Source: JBDWFY01 sp965275915 (GTDB lineage Bacteria > Pseudomonadota > Alphaproteobacteria > Rhizobiales > Stappiaceae). From it: a stretch of 64,000 bases of DNA. The stretch lies in assembly GCA_965275915.1 (NCBI GenBank), contig CBDHYI010000007.1:868001-932000 (forward strand). Reading direction: 5' to 3'. Position numbers and translations under genes: made by a program. The stretch's first letter is position 1. The number at the start of each line of letters is the position of its first letter. The notes under the pieces are model-generated. The model was not told where the DNA came from. It ran no database searches and was given only the letters and a program-made list of their open reading frames with translations. This document shows positions 36,904 to 45,013 of this stretch, in pieces.

Positions 36904-36928
36904 GGCTCCGGTTCACTTGAGCGGAGCC
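36904..36928 (+). terminator. Hairpin after coxC
   Basis: GGCTCCG at 36904-36910 pairs with CGGAGCC at 36922-36928 directly after the coxC stop. No U-run follows, so termination is uncertain. The rest of the 226-bp gap to coxM should contain the promoter for the structural genes. Confidence 0.4.
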
Positions 36929-37082
36929 TGTTATCTCCATTGAAGGCCAGTTGGAATACCTCTTTGATTTGCGGCAAGGTCGCCCGCAGTTCGTGCAGGA
37001 TAATCGCATTTCGTGCGCAGCGGTCTGCACTCATGTTTCGGCGGATGCAGAGAGAACCAGGCAGACCTTAGACTTCTTCCAA

Positions 37083-37102
37083 TCGCTCGGCGGCTCGAGC
37101 GA
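37083..37102 (+). promoter_or_regulatory. coxM: Hairpin directly before the coxM ribosome binding site
   Basis: TCGCTCG at 37083-37089 pairs with CGAGCGA at 37096-37102. The stem abuts the GGAGG of coxM, whose ATG is at 37115. A structure here could limit or protect ribosome loading. It is a small site and the role is inferred. Confidence 0.35.
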
Positions 37103-37114
37103 GGGAGGAAACAT

Positions 37115-37978
37115 ATGATACCCAGTTCTTTTGATTTTCATCGACCAAAGAGTGTCGATGAAGCGCTCAGCCTGCTTGCCAGTCACGGTGATGAGGCGCG
37201 CGTGGTCGCAGGCGGACACAGCCTGATCCCGATGATGAAGCTGCGCATGGCCGCGCCGGAGCATCTGATCGATCTTCAGGATATTGACGGTCTCAAGGGC
37301 ATCGATCTTACCGGCGAAACGATCCGCATCGGCGCCATGACAACACAGTCCGAACTCATCGCATCGGACGAGCTTGCAGCGGCCTGTCCAATCCTCCGCG
37401 AAACATCTCTGATGATCGCCGACCCGCAGGTCAGGAATCTGGGAACGCTGGGCGGCAACGTTGCCAATGGCGATCCGGGCAACGACATGCCCGCGCTTAT
37501 GCAGACGCTCGACGCCCGGTACGAGGTGAAAAGCTCCGGCGGAAGCCGCACGATTGCGGCACGGGATTTCTATGAAGCTGCCTATTTCACAGCCCTGGAA
37601 GAGGGCGAAATCCTGACGGCGATTACATTTAGAAGGCCCGCCCAGGGCCACGGTTACAGCTACCAGAAGCAAAAACGCAAGATCGGCGACTATGCGACAG
37701 CCGCAGCAGCCGTCATCCTCACCATGTCCGGCGGACAATGTACCAGTGCATCAATCGGACTGACGAACGTTGGCGATACGCCGCTCTTCGCGGGGGATGC
37801 GGCTCAGGCGCTTGTCGGAACGTCCGTGGATGCGGCTGCCATTTCGGATGCCGTGGCCAAAGCCGAGGCCATCACCAATCCGGCCAGCGACGGGCGGGGC
37901 CCGGCCGAATTCCGAACCAAAATCGCCGGCGTCATGGTGCGCAGGGCGATTGAAATCGCACGCGACCGCGCCCAGTAA
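37115..37978 (+). CDS. coxM: Carbon monoxide dehydrogenase medium (FAD) subunit
   Basis: A 287-residue flavoprotein, the length of known CoxM. The FAD-binding motifs are VVAGGHSLIPMMKLRMAAPEHLIDL near residue 30 and NLGTLGGNVANGDPGNDMPA near residue 110. It takes electrons from the iron-sulphur subunit CoxS and hands them to quinone or cytochrome in the CO-oxidising complex. GGAGGAAACAT precedes the ATG. The gene is followed by coxS after 15 bp. Confidence 0.93.
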   Translation: MIPSSFDFHRPKSVDEALSLLASHGDEARVVAGGHSLIPMMKLRMAAPEHLIDLQDIDGLKGIDLTGETIRIGAMTTQSELIASDELAAACPILRETSLMIADPQVRNLGTLGGNVANGDPGNDMPALMQTLDARYEVKSSGGSRTIAARDFYEAAYFTALEEGEILTAITFRRPAQGHGYSYQKQKRKIGDYATAAAAVILTMSGGQCTSASIGLTNVGDTPLFAGDAAQALVGTSVDAAAISDAVAKAEAITNPASDGRGPAEFRTKIAGVMVRRAIEIARDRAQ

Positions 37979-37993
37979 GATCGAGGATCCATC

Positions 37994-38485
37994 ATGGCTA
38001 AATCTCACGTCAAAATGACGGTAAACGGCCGCGAGGTGGAAGCCCTCGCCGAACCGCGCACTCTGCTCATTCATTTCCTGCGCGAACAACAGAACCTGAC
38101 CGGACCGCATATCGGCTGCGACACGGGGCATTGCGGAGCCTGTACGGTCGATCTTGACGGCAAATCCGTCAAATCCTGCATGGTGTTTGTCGGCCAGGCC
38201 GACGGTGCCGACATCACAACCATTGAAGGCGTTGCCAACCCGGACGGTACCCTGCATGCGTTGCAGGAGGCTTTCCGCGAACATCACGGCCTTCAGTGCG
38301 GTTTCTGCACACCCGGAATGATCACACGAGCCTACCGGTTGCTGCAGGACAATCCCAACCCGACGGAAGAAGACATCCGCTACGGCATTTCCGGCAATCT
38401 GTGCCGCTGCACCGGCTATCAGAACATCGTCAAGTCAATACAGGCCGCTGCCGAACAGTTACAGGTTAAGGAGGCTGCAGAATGA
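37994..38485 (+). CDS. coxS: Carbon monoxide dehydrogenase small (2Fe-2S) subunit
   Basis: A 163-residue protein with two [2Fe-2S] clusters. Cys42, Cys47, Cys50 and Cys62 form the plant-ferredoxin-type site (GCDTGHCGAC ... SC), and Cys102, Cys105, Cys137 and Cys139 form the second (CGFC ... LCRC). Length and all eight ligands match CoxS. The stop overlaps the coxL start by 4 bp (ATGA). It wires electrons from the Mo-Cu site to CoxM. Confidence 0.95.
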   Translation: MAKSHVKMTVNGREVEALAEPRTLLIHFLREQQNLTGPHIGCDTGHCGACTVDLDGKSVKSCMVFVGQADGADITTIEGVANPDGTLHALQEAFREHHGLQCGFCTPGMITRAYRLLQDNPNPTEEDIRYGISGNLCRCTGYQNIVKSIQAAAEQLQVKEAAE

Positions 38486-40902
38486 ACGCTCCCACCGCAC
38501 CGGCCACGGAGAGGGCCGAGAAACTTCAGGGTCTGGGTTCAGCAAGAAAACGCGTCGAAGATGCCCGTTTTACCCAGGGCAAAGGCAACTATGTCGACGA
38601 TATCAAACTGCCCGGCATGCTGTTCGGCGATTTCGTCCGATCTCCCTATGGACATGCCCGCATCAAATCGATCGACAAATCCGCCGCACTCGCTGTTCCC
38701 GGTGTCGTGGCGGTGTTGACGGCTGAAGACCTCAAACCGCTGAATCTGCACTATATGCCGACTCTTGCCGGCGACGTTCAGGCCGTGCTCGCTGACGAGA
38801 AAGTCCTGTTTCAAAACCAGGAGGTCGCTTTTGTCGTTGCCCAAGACCGGTACATCGCCGCCGATGCTGTCGATCTGGTTGACGTCGATTATGAGGAACT
38901 GCCGGCGCTGACCGACGCGTTTAAGGCGATGGATCAGTATGCCCCGCTGCTGCGTGAAGATATAAGGGACAAGATGGAAGGCGCGCACGGCCCGCGCAAA
39001 CATCACAATCACATCTTCACCTGGGAGGTCGGCGACGCGGACGCAACGGCCAAATCCCTCGCCGATGCCGATGTTGTTGCCGAGGAACTGGTCACCTACC
39101 AGCGTGTTCATCCCTGTCCGCTGGAAACATGCGGCTGCGTTGCCTCGATGGACAAAATCAACGGCAAACTGACCCTTTGGGGCACGTTCCAGGCGCCGCA
39201 TGCGGTGCGGACCGTCGCCTCTTTGATCTCAACGATCCCCGAACACAATATCCGGGTGATTTCACCGGATATCGGCGGCGGGTTCGGCAACAAAGTCGGA
39301 GTCTATCCCGGTTACATCTGTGCCGTCGTTGCCAGCATCGTCACCGGCGTGCCGATCAAGTGGGTCGAAGACAGGATGGAAAATCTCTCAACGACCGCCT
39401 TCGCCCGCGACTATCACATGACCGGGAAGATTGCCGCGACCAAAGACGGCAGGATTACCGGCCTCTGGTGCCATGTTCTTGCCGATCACGGCGCCTTTGA
39501 TGCCTGCGCGGATCCGACGAAGTTTCCCGCCGGTTTCTTCAACATCTGCACCGGGTCGTACGACATCCCGACCGCACATGTATCCGTGGACGGGGTTTAC
39601 ACCAACAAAGCCCCGGGCGGTGTCGCCTACCGCTGCTCATTCCGGGTGACGGAAGCGTCTTATTTCATCGAACGGATGATCGATGTTCTGGCGCGCAAGC
39701 TGGACATGGATCCGGCGGAACTCCGCCTGAAGAACTTCATCGGCAAGGAGCAATTCCCCTATACGTCCGCACTGGGCTGGGAATACGATTCCGGAGATTA
39801 TCAGACGGCGATGCAAAAGGCGCTCGATACCGTCGATTACAAAGCTCTAAGGGCGGAACAGGCTGCAAACCGGACCGCTTTCGGGCGGGGCGAAACCCGC
39901 AAACTGATGGGTATCGGCGTTGCCTTCTTCACCGAGATCGTTGGCGCGGGACCGGTCAAGAATTGCGATATTCTCGGCCTCGGGATGTTCGATTCCTGCG
40001 AAATCCGCATTCATCCCACCGGAAGTGCCATTGCGCGGCTGGGTACGATCAGCCAGGGACAGGGTCACGCCACCACCTTTGCCCAGATCCTTGCATCCGA
40101 GATCGGATTGCCCGCCGATCAGATTACTATTGAGGAAGGGGACACGGATACGGCGCCTTATGGCCTTGGCACCTACGGCTCCCGCTCCACGCCGGTTGCC
40201 GGAGCGGCAACCGCCATGGCGGGCCGGAAAATCCGCGCCAAGGCACAGATGATAGCGGCCTATCTGCTGGAAGTGCACGAAGACGACCTTGAATGGGACG
40301 TCGACCGGTTCCAGGTCAAGGGCAATCCGGAAAAAGCCATGACGATGGCCGAGATCGCCTTCGCCTCCTACAACAAGGCCATACCGGGCCTTGAACCGGG
40401 GCTTGAAGCGGTTAGCTATTACGATCCGCCGAACATGACGTACCCTTACGGTGCCTATGTCTGCGTGATCGATATTGATGTCGATACGGGGGAAACGGAT
40501 GTCAGGCGCTTCTATGCGCTTGATGATTGCGGCACCCGCATCAATCCGATGATCATCGAAGGGCAGGTCCATGGCGGATTGACCGAAGCGCTGGCCATCG
40601 CGATGGGACAGGAAATCGCCTATGACGAGATCGGCAACGTGAAAGGCGCGAGCCTCATGGACTTTTTCCTGCCCACAGCCGTGGAAACACCCATCTGGGA
40701 AACCGACTTCACCGTCACGCCGTCGCCCCATCATCCGATTGGTGCCAAGGGTGTCGGAGAATCGCCCAATGTCGGCGGCGTGTCTGCCTTTTCCAACGCG
40801 GTCAACGATGCATTTGCCCATCTCGGCCTGACGCACACCCAGATGCCGCACGATCACTGGCGGGTCTGGAAAACCGCCGATAAACTCGGCCTGCACGGCT
40901 AA
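38482..40902 (+). CDS. coxL: Carbon monoxide dehydrogenase large (Mo-Cu) subunit, form I
   Basis: An 806-residue molybdenum enzyme that oxidises CO with water to CO2. The decisive feature is AYRCSFR at residues 382-388: the cysteine (Cys385, corresponding to Cys388 of Oligotropha carboxidovorans) binds copper next to molybdenum, and this form I motif separates true CO dehydrogenases from form II homologues, which read AYRGAGR. The catalytic glutamate is in GAKGVGESPNVGG near residue 760. Cofactor-binding SPDIGGGFGNKVG lies near residue 261. Length matches form I CoxL. A hairpin separates it from coxD. Confidence 0.96.
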   Translation: MNAPTAPATERAEKLQGLGSARKRVEDARFTQGKGNYVDDIKLPGMLFGDFVRSPYGHARIKSIDKSAALAVPGVVAVLTAEDLKPLNLHYMPTLAGDVQAVLADEKVLFQNQEVAFVVAQDRYIAADAVDLVDVDYEELPALTDAFKAMDQYAPLLREDIRDKMEGAHGPRKHHNHIFTWEVGDADATAKSLADADVVAEELVTYQRVHPCPLETCGCVASMDKINGKLTLWGTFQAPHAVRTVASLISTIPEHNIRVISPDIGGGFGNKVGVYPGYICAVVASIVTGVPIKWVEDRMENLSTTAFARDYHMTGKIAATKDGRITGLWCHVLADHGAFDACADPTKFPAGFFNICTGSYDIPTAHVSVDGVYTNKAPGGVAYRCSFRVTEASYFIERMIDVLARKLDMDPAELRLKNFIGKEQFPYTSALGWEYDSGDYQTAMQKALDTVDYKALRAEQAANRTAFGRGETRKLMGIGVAFFTEIVGAGPVKNCDILGLGMFDSCEIRIHPTGSAIARLGTISQGQGHATTFAQILASEIGLPADQITIEEGDTDTAPYGLGTYGSRSTPVAGAATAMAGRKIRAKAQMIAAYLLEVHEDDLEWDVDRFQVKGNPEKAMTMAEIAFASYNKAIPGLEPGLEAVSYYDPPNMTYPYGAYVCVIDIDVDTGETDVRRFYALDDCGTRINPMIIEGQVHGGLTEALAIAMGQEIAYDEIGNVKGASLMDFFLPTAVETPIWETDFTVTPSPHHPIGAKGVGESPNVGGVSAFSNAVNDAFAHLGLTHTQMPHDHWRVWKTADKLGLHG

Positions 40903-40911
40903 GGCGACAGC

Positions 40912-40943
40912 GGCGGGAAAACAGGTCCACCTGCTTTCCCGCC
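40912..40943 (+). terminator. Two-level hairpin between coxL and coxD
   Basis: GGCGGGAAA at 40912-40920 pairs with TTTCCCGCC at 40935-40943, and inside it CAGGT (40922-40926) pairs with ACCTG (40929-40933). It separates the enzyme genes coxMSL from the maturation genes coxDEFG. Without a U-run it is best seen as a read-through regulator or mRNA-end protector. Confidence 0.55.
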
Positions 40944-40959
40944 CTGTCAGGCAGATGAC

Positions 40960-41844
40960 ATGAACATGATCCCGTTGGAAGACCTCAAGGCACTTCTGGC
41001 CGCCGAGCACTATGTGATCGACGAAGACACAGCGACAGCCATGCAGCTTATGCTGCATCTTGGGCGCCCGTTGCTGCTTGAAGGGGAAGCCGGTGTCGGA
41101 AAAACCGAAATCGCCCGGGCTCTCGCATCGGCTCTGAAGACGCAACTCATTCGCCTGCAATGTTATGAGGGGCTCGACGCTAACACCGCGATTTACGAAT
41201 GGAATTATCAGCGGCAGCTTTTGGCCATCAAGGTTCATGAGCAGTCCGGTGAAAGCCCGGATGAAATCGAAAACCAGATCTTTTCCGAAGACTATCTCCT
41301 GCGCCGTCCGCTGCTGGAAGCGATTTCGCAAGAGACCCCGCCGGTCCTCCTGATCGACGAGATTGACCGTGCCGATATGGAATTCGAGGCCTATCTCCTG
41401 GAAGTTCTGTCCGATTTTCAGATCAGCATTCCGGAACTGGGCACGCTGACCGCCAAGGCCAGACCCCATGTCGTTCTGACTTCAAACGGCACGCGCGAAT
41501 TGTCCGATGCGCTGCGGCGGCGCTGCCTTTACAACTATGTCGATTATCCTGATCCGGATCGGGAAATCGCCATTTTGCAGGCACGAATGCCGCAGATTGA
41601 TCAGGAACTTGCCGGGCAGATCGCGCGCTTCGTCAGGGCGCTTCGGCAGGAAGACCTTGAAAAGGTTCCGGGCGTGGCCGAAACCCTGGATTGGGCGGCA
41701 GCGCTGCTCGCCATGAAAATCAATGATCTCCCTTCGGACCTGCATAAACTGCAGGCAACTCTGATTTGCCTTCTCAAAACCGAACGCGATCTGAAATCCG
41801 CCACGGCCGAGTTAACAGGCCGGCTTGCCGGAGCGGCAGCATAA
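40960..41844 (+). CDS. coxD: CoxD MoxR-type AAA+ ATPase
   Basis: A 294-residue AAA+ ATPase. Walker A is LLLEGEAGVGKTEIARAL near residue 35, Walker B is PVLLIDEIDRADMEFE near residue 128, and sensor 1 lies in HVVLTSNGTRELSDALRRRCLYNYVDYP. In Oligotropha carboxidovorans CoxD is needed for assembly of the [CuSMoO2] active site, acting with CoxE and CoxF. The stop overlaps the coxE start by one base (TAATG). Confidence 0.93.
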   Translation: MNMIPLEDLKALLAAEHYVIDEDTATAMQLMLHLGRPLLLEGEAGVGKTEIARALASALKTQLIRLQCYEGLDANTAIYEWNYQRQLLAIKVHEQSGESPDEIENQIFSEDYLLRRPLLEAISQETPPVLLIDEIDRADMEFEAYLLEVLSDFQISIPELGTLTAKARPHVVLTSNGTRELSDALRRRCLYNYVDYPDPDREIAILQARMPQIDQELAGQIARFVRALRQEDLEKVPGVAETLDWAAALLAMKINDLPSDLHKLQATLICLLKTERDLKSATAELTGRLAGAAA

Positions 41845-43031
41845 TGGACAAACAGGCAATCAGGCCCGCCGAGCCGATCATCACGCAGCGACTGGCCGGA
41901 TTTATCGATCATTTGCGCGCTAACAACTTTGCGGTCGGTCCCAAAGAAGCTGAAGACAGCCTTGCAGTGCTGAACGCTGTCGGCCCCTGCCCGCCCCGCC
42001 GGGCTGCGCAAACCCTGCGGCCGCTTCTCACATCTTCTCAGCACGACTGGGAACAGTTCGATGCGCTTTTCGAAGCCTATTGGATCGCCGGCGGGACGGT
42101 TCGGGAAACCTTCAAACCGCAGAGCCAGGCGCAACCCACACCCGGCACCCGGCCGAACATATGGTCAAAACACCTGGGAGACCATACCGGACCGCCCCTT
42201 GCCGGCCCACAATCGGGTTCAGGTCCAGGCGCACATGTGGACGGTCAGGCACATGCACCTGTGCTGGCATCGGAAGAAGCGGCGCTCCGGGCTGCCGATC
42301 TGAGATCGCTGATGACAGCGGAGGAACTGGCAGCGGCCGAAAAAGTCGCGCTGAAACTTGCCCGCGCCCTCCGATACCGGCTCTCACGCCGCTATAAAAA
42401 CAAATCGTCCGGCAGTCGTCTCAATTTACGACGAACCATCAGGGCCTCCATCTCAAGGGGAGGATCCCCGGCAACGCGTATCTATCGGACCCGGCACAGC
42501 GAACCTGTCCGCATCGTTGTCCTTCTGGATGTATCGGGATCGATGAAATCTTATGCCCGCGTCTATCTGCAATTCGTGAAAGGCCTGATTGGGACGTGGG
42601 TCGAGGCAGATGCATATCTGTTCCATACGAAGCTGGTCCGGATCACGGACGCCCTGCGCGAACATGACACGATGAAGGCGATGACCCGCCTGGCACTCAT
42701 GGCAGAGGGTTTTGGCGGTGGCACCAAGCTTGCTGAATGCCTGTCGACATTCAACAAACATCACGCAAAGCGAACACTTAACAGCCGCAGCGTGGTCATC
42801 GTGTTGAGCGATGGCTACGACACCGATGCCCCGGACGCGCTTGCAAAAGCGCTGTCACGCTTAAAGACCCGGGTTCGCCGGTTGATCTGGCTCAACCCGA
42901 TGCTGGGCTGGGAAGGCTATGAACCCATAACGCGGTCCATCAGGGCAGCATTGCCCTTTATCGATCATTTTGCCGAGGCCAATACACTCGATTCGCTTGC
43001 TGCAATCGGGCCGGAGCTCGCCCGTCTGTGA
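41844..43031 (+). CDS. coxE: CoxE von Willebrand factor A-domain protein
   Basis: A 395-residue protein. The C-terminal VWA domain has the MIDAS motif VVLLDVSGSMKSYA near residue 226 and the later SDGYDTD segment near residue 315. An N-terminal helical region of about 200 residues carries a Pro/Gly-rich linker near 100-130. CoxE partners the AAA+ protein CoxD in the copper-insertion step, as VWA-MoxR pairs generally do. One base of overlap with coxD shows coupling. Confidence 0.92.
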   Translation: MDKQAIRPAEPIITQRLAGFIDHLRANNFAVGPKEAEDSLAVLNAVGPCPPRRAAQTLRPLLTSSQHDWEQFDALFEAYWIAGGTVRETFKPQSQAQPTPGTRPNIWSKHLGDHTGPPLAGPQSGSGPGAHVDGQAHAPVLASEEAALRAADLRSLMTAEELAAAEKVALKLARALRYRLSRRYKNKSSGSRLNLRRTIRASISRGGSPATRIYRTRHSEPVRIVVLLDVSGSMKSYARVYLQFVKGLIGTWVEADAYLFHTKLVRITDALREHDTMKAMTRLALMAEGFGGGTKLAECLSTFNKHHAKRTLNSRSVVIVLSDGYDTDAPDALAKALSRLKTRVRRLIWLNPMLGWEGYEPITRSIRAALPFIDHFAEANTLDSLAAIGPELARL

Positions 43032-43056
43032 CGGATGCACATTTGTGGAGACAACC

Positions 43057-43974
43057 ATGAAAGACCGGTTGGACGATGTCATGTCGATGATGCACACGCT
43101 CAAAGAGAGCGGTACGGATTTCTGCCTTGTCACCGTTGTTCGTACGGCGGATGCCACTTCGGCCAAGGCGGGCGCGAAAGCACTGGTTACTGAAACAGGG
43201 GATTTTCACGGCTTCATCGGCGGCAGCTGTGTACAGGGCGCTGCCCGAAAGGCCGCCGAGGCCGCCCTTCAGTCGGGTAAGCCCGATCTGATCCGGATCA
43301 AACCCAAAGAGAAAGTTGTCGAAGCGGTCGACGTGGATGGTGTGGCACTTTACAAATCCAGCTGCCCAAGCGGTGGAACGATCGAGCTTTTTGTCGAACC
43401 CATCCGCCAGCGCTTGCGGGTCATCGTCTGCGGAGTTTCCCCTGTCGCGGAGAGTCTTCTGAAACTGGCACATGCGATGGGATATCAGCTAGGCCACGCC
43501 GCATTGGCCGAGGACCTCAACGCCGGAACAGTTACGGCGCCGGAGTCCGCAACTCTGCTTCCGGATTTTGATCTGTCTGCGATCGATATTCGCGAACGGG
43601 ACTGTATCGTCGTTGCGACACAGGGAAAACGCGACCGGCAGGCGCTGGCAGCGGCCTTAAGGTCAGAAGCCGGCTATGTGTCGATGATCGGCAGCCGCAG
43701 AAAAATCGAAACACTGAAAGAACAGATCCGTCCCGACGTCCCCGATGACCGTCTTGATCTGCTGACCGGACCGGCCGGTCTTGATCTGGGAGCCGTGGAA
43801 GCACCGGAAATTGCCCTGTCAATCCTCAGCGAAATACTGGCCCGGCGGCACCGGCGCATTGTCACAATCGCAAAAGAGGATGAGGAAACCGGGACCGGTT
43901 CCACCGGACGCAAAAAGAACAACAAGGACACACTTTTCAGCCTTGCCGGGTTGACCCATGCGATCTGCTGCTAG
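43057..43974 (+). CDS. coxF: CoxF XdhC/CoxI-family maturation protein
   Basis: A 305-residue protein. The N-terminal XdhC/CoxI domain includes CLVTVVRTADATSAKAGAKALV and HGFIGGSCVQGAARKAA, and the C-terminal part is a Rossmann-like domain (VIVCGVSPVAESLLKLA ... GSRRKIETLKEQ). CoxF is required for a functional Mo-Cu site. The last codon and the stop TAG (43972-43974) are formed with the terminal inverted repeat of the element inserted at 43971-44275, so the extreme C-terminus (ending Cys-Cys) may differ from close relatives. Confidence 0.9.
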   Translation: MKDRLDDVMSMMHTLKESGTDFCLVTVVRTADATSAKAGAKALVTETGDFHGFIGGSCVQGAARKAAEAALQSGKPDLIRIKPKEKVVEAVDVDGVALYKSSCPSGGTIELFVEPIRQRLRVIVCGVSPVAESLLKLAHAMGYQLGHAALAEDLNAGTVTAPESATLLPDFDLSAIDIRERDCIVVATQGKRDRQALAAALRSEAGYVSMIGSRRKIETLKEQIRPDVPDDRLDLLTGPAGLDLGAVEAPEIALSILSEILARRHRRIVTIAKEDEETGTGSTGRKKNNKDTLFSLAGLTHAICC

Positions 43975-44004
43975 AGCGAGTTGTGATTAGATTGATGCAT
44001 TTGA
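43971..44004 (+). repeat. Left terminal inverted repeat
   Basis: Starts with CTAGAGCGAG and ends with GCATTTGA. It is identical to the reverse complement of 44242-44275. It includes the coxF stop codon. Confidence 0.85.
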
Positions 44005-44241
44005 CCGAGGCCATTTTGGTCGCTGACAAGACGGTTTGCGTACCGTGGTGCTACCCCACCAAAAGCGCAAACCAACGCAGTCAGGGGGCAAAATGGCCCG
44101 GCCCATTCACTATTGATTTGCAAAAGTTTCTTCCTGTCAGGGGTGGGGAAAATCGGCCCATCGGACATCGTTGCGCCCCTTGCCCGATGCGCCGCATCGC
44201 GCAACGGGACGCGCCTTACCGAGTGAACCGATTTTCCACCA

Positions 44242-44275
44242 TCAAATGCATCAATCTAATCACAACTCGCTCTAG
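44242..44275 (-). repeat. Right terminal inverted repeat
   Basis: Starts with TCAAATGC and ends with CGCTCTAG. It is the perfect reverse complement of 43971-44004 over all 34 bases. It is followed by 113 bp of ordinary spacer before the coxG start. Confidence 0.85.
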
Positions 44276-44388
44276 TCCGGCGAACAATCTGCAAGCGCTT
44301 CAACAAAGTCCGCCGCGCCAATCCAAGCACACAAGATGATTGGCCGCGACATACTTTTGCAAAAAAAGACATCGGGGGGAATTCAGGA

Positions 44389-45006
44389 ATGGAACTGAAG
44401 GACGAACAACTCATCAGGGCGCCGGCGAAAGACGTCTTCGCGGCGCTGAATGATCCGGACGTTCTGAAAGCCTGTATTCCCGGTTGCGAAAGCCTGGAAA
44501 AGACGGATGAAACGTCAATGAACGCGACCGTTGCCATGAAGGTCGGGCCGGTCAAAGCGCGCTTCAAGGGTGCGGTCACACTGGAAAACCTGAACCCGCC
44601 GGAAAGCTACACCATCGTCGGTGAGGGCAAAGGCGGCGCGGCCGGATTTGCAAAGGGCCGCGCGGACGTCAATCTCGTCGAAGAAAATGGTGCCACCACG
44701 CTGCACTATGCCGTCAAAGCCGATATTGGCGGCAAACTTGCACAGCTTGGGAGCCGGCTGATCGACAGTACCGCGAAAAAACTGTCCTCGGAGTTCTTTC
44801 AGAAATTCGCCGCAGCCGTCGAACAGGAAGAAAGCACCGACCCGGCCCCGACCGCCGGTTCCTCTGAGCCCGAGGCGGCGGAGCTCGTTTCCTCCGCCGA
44901 AACGGCTAAGGCTTCGACACCGGCGCAGCCCGAAAAAAACAATCTTCTCCTTTACGGGGCCGGGCTGGTCGGCATCGTTTTGGTGCTTTATTTCCTTCTC
45001 CGGTAA
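44389..45006 (+). CDS. coxG: CoxG SRPBCC-domain membrane-anchored protein
   Basis: A 205-residue protein with an N-terminal SRPBCC (START-like) domain of the CoxG type (MELKDEQLIRAPAKDVFAALNDPDVLKACIPGCESLEK). An Ala/Glu/Pro-rich linker (residues 143-180) leads to a C-terminal membrane helix (LLLYGAGLVGIVLVLYFLL). CoxG is reported to anchor CO dehydrogenase to the membrane and, in later work, to bind quinones for electron delivery. The mobile element separates it from coxF. It converges on ada with 7 bp between the stops. Confidence 0.92.
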   Translation: MELKDEQLIRAPAKDVFAALNDPDVLKACIPGCESLEKTDETSMNATVAMKVGPVKARFKGAVTLENLNPPESYTIVGEGKGGAAGFAKGRADVNLVEENGATTLHYAVKADIGGKLAQLGSRLIDSTAKKLSSEFFQKFAAAVEQEESTDPAPTAGSSEPEAAELVSSAETAKASTPAQPEKNNLLLYGAGLVGIVLVLYFLLR

Positions 45007-45013
45007 GCAAGCC

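Larger units (their letters stand above)
43971..44275. mobile_element. MITE-like element of 305 bp between coxF and coxG
   Basis: The ends at 43971-44004 and 44242-44275 are perfect 34-bp inverted repeats, each ending in CTAG at its outer side. The palindromic CTAG could be a target duplication, leaving 30-bp true terminal repeats. The interior has no transposase frame but is highly folded: one hairpin at 44023-44084 (CTGAC/GTCAG, GGTTTGCG/CGCAAACC) and one at 44142-44240 (GGTGG..AAAATCGG/CCGATTTTCCACC, CGTTGCGC/GCGCAACG, GATGCG/CGCATC). Size, repeats and lack of coding capacity fit a non-autonomous miniature transposable element. The source element is not identified. Confidence 0.8.

Noticed and set aside
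39847..41469. Open frame of 540 codons on the minus strand across coxL and coxD
   Set aside because: It crosses two clear cox genes on the other strand and shows no family features.
44005..44241. Transposase remnant inside the inverted-repeat element
   Set aside because: No frame of useful length or transposase motif is visible; the interior is hairpins.
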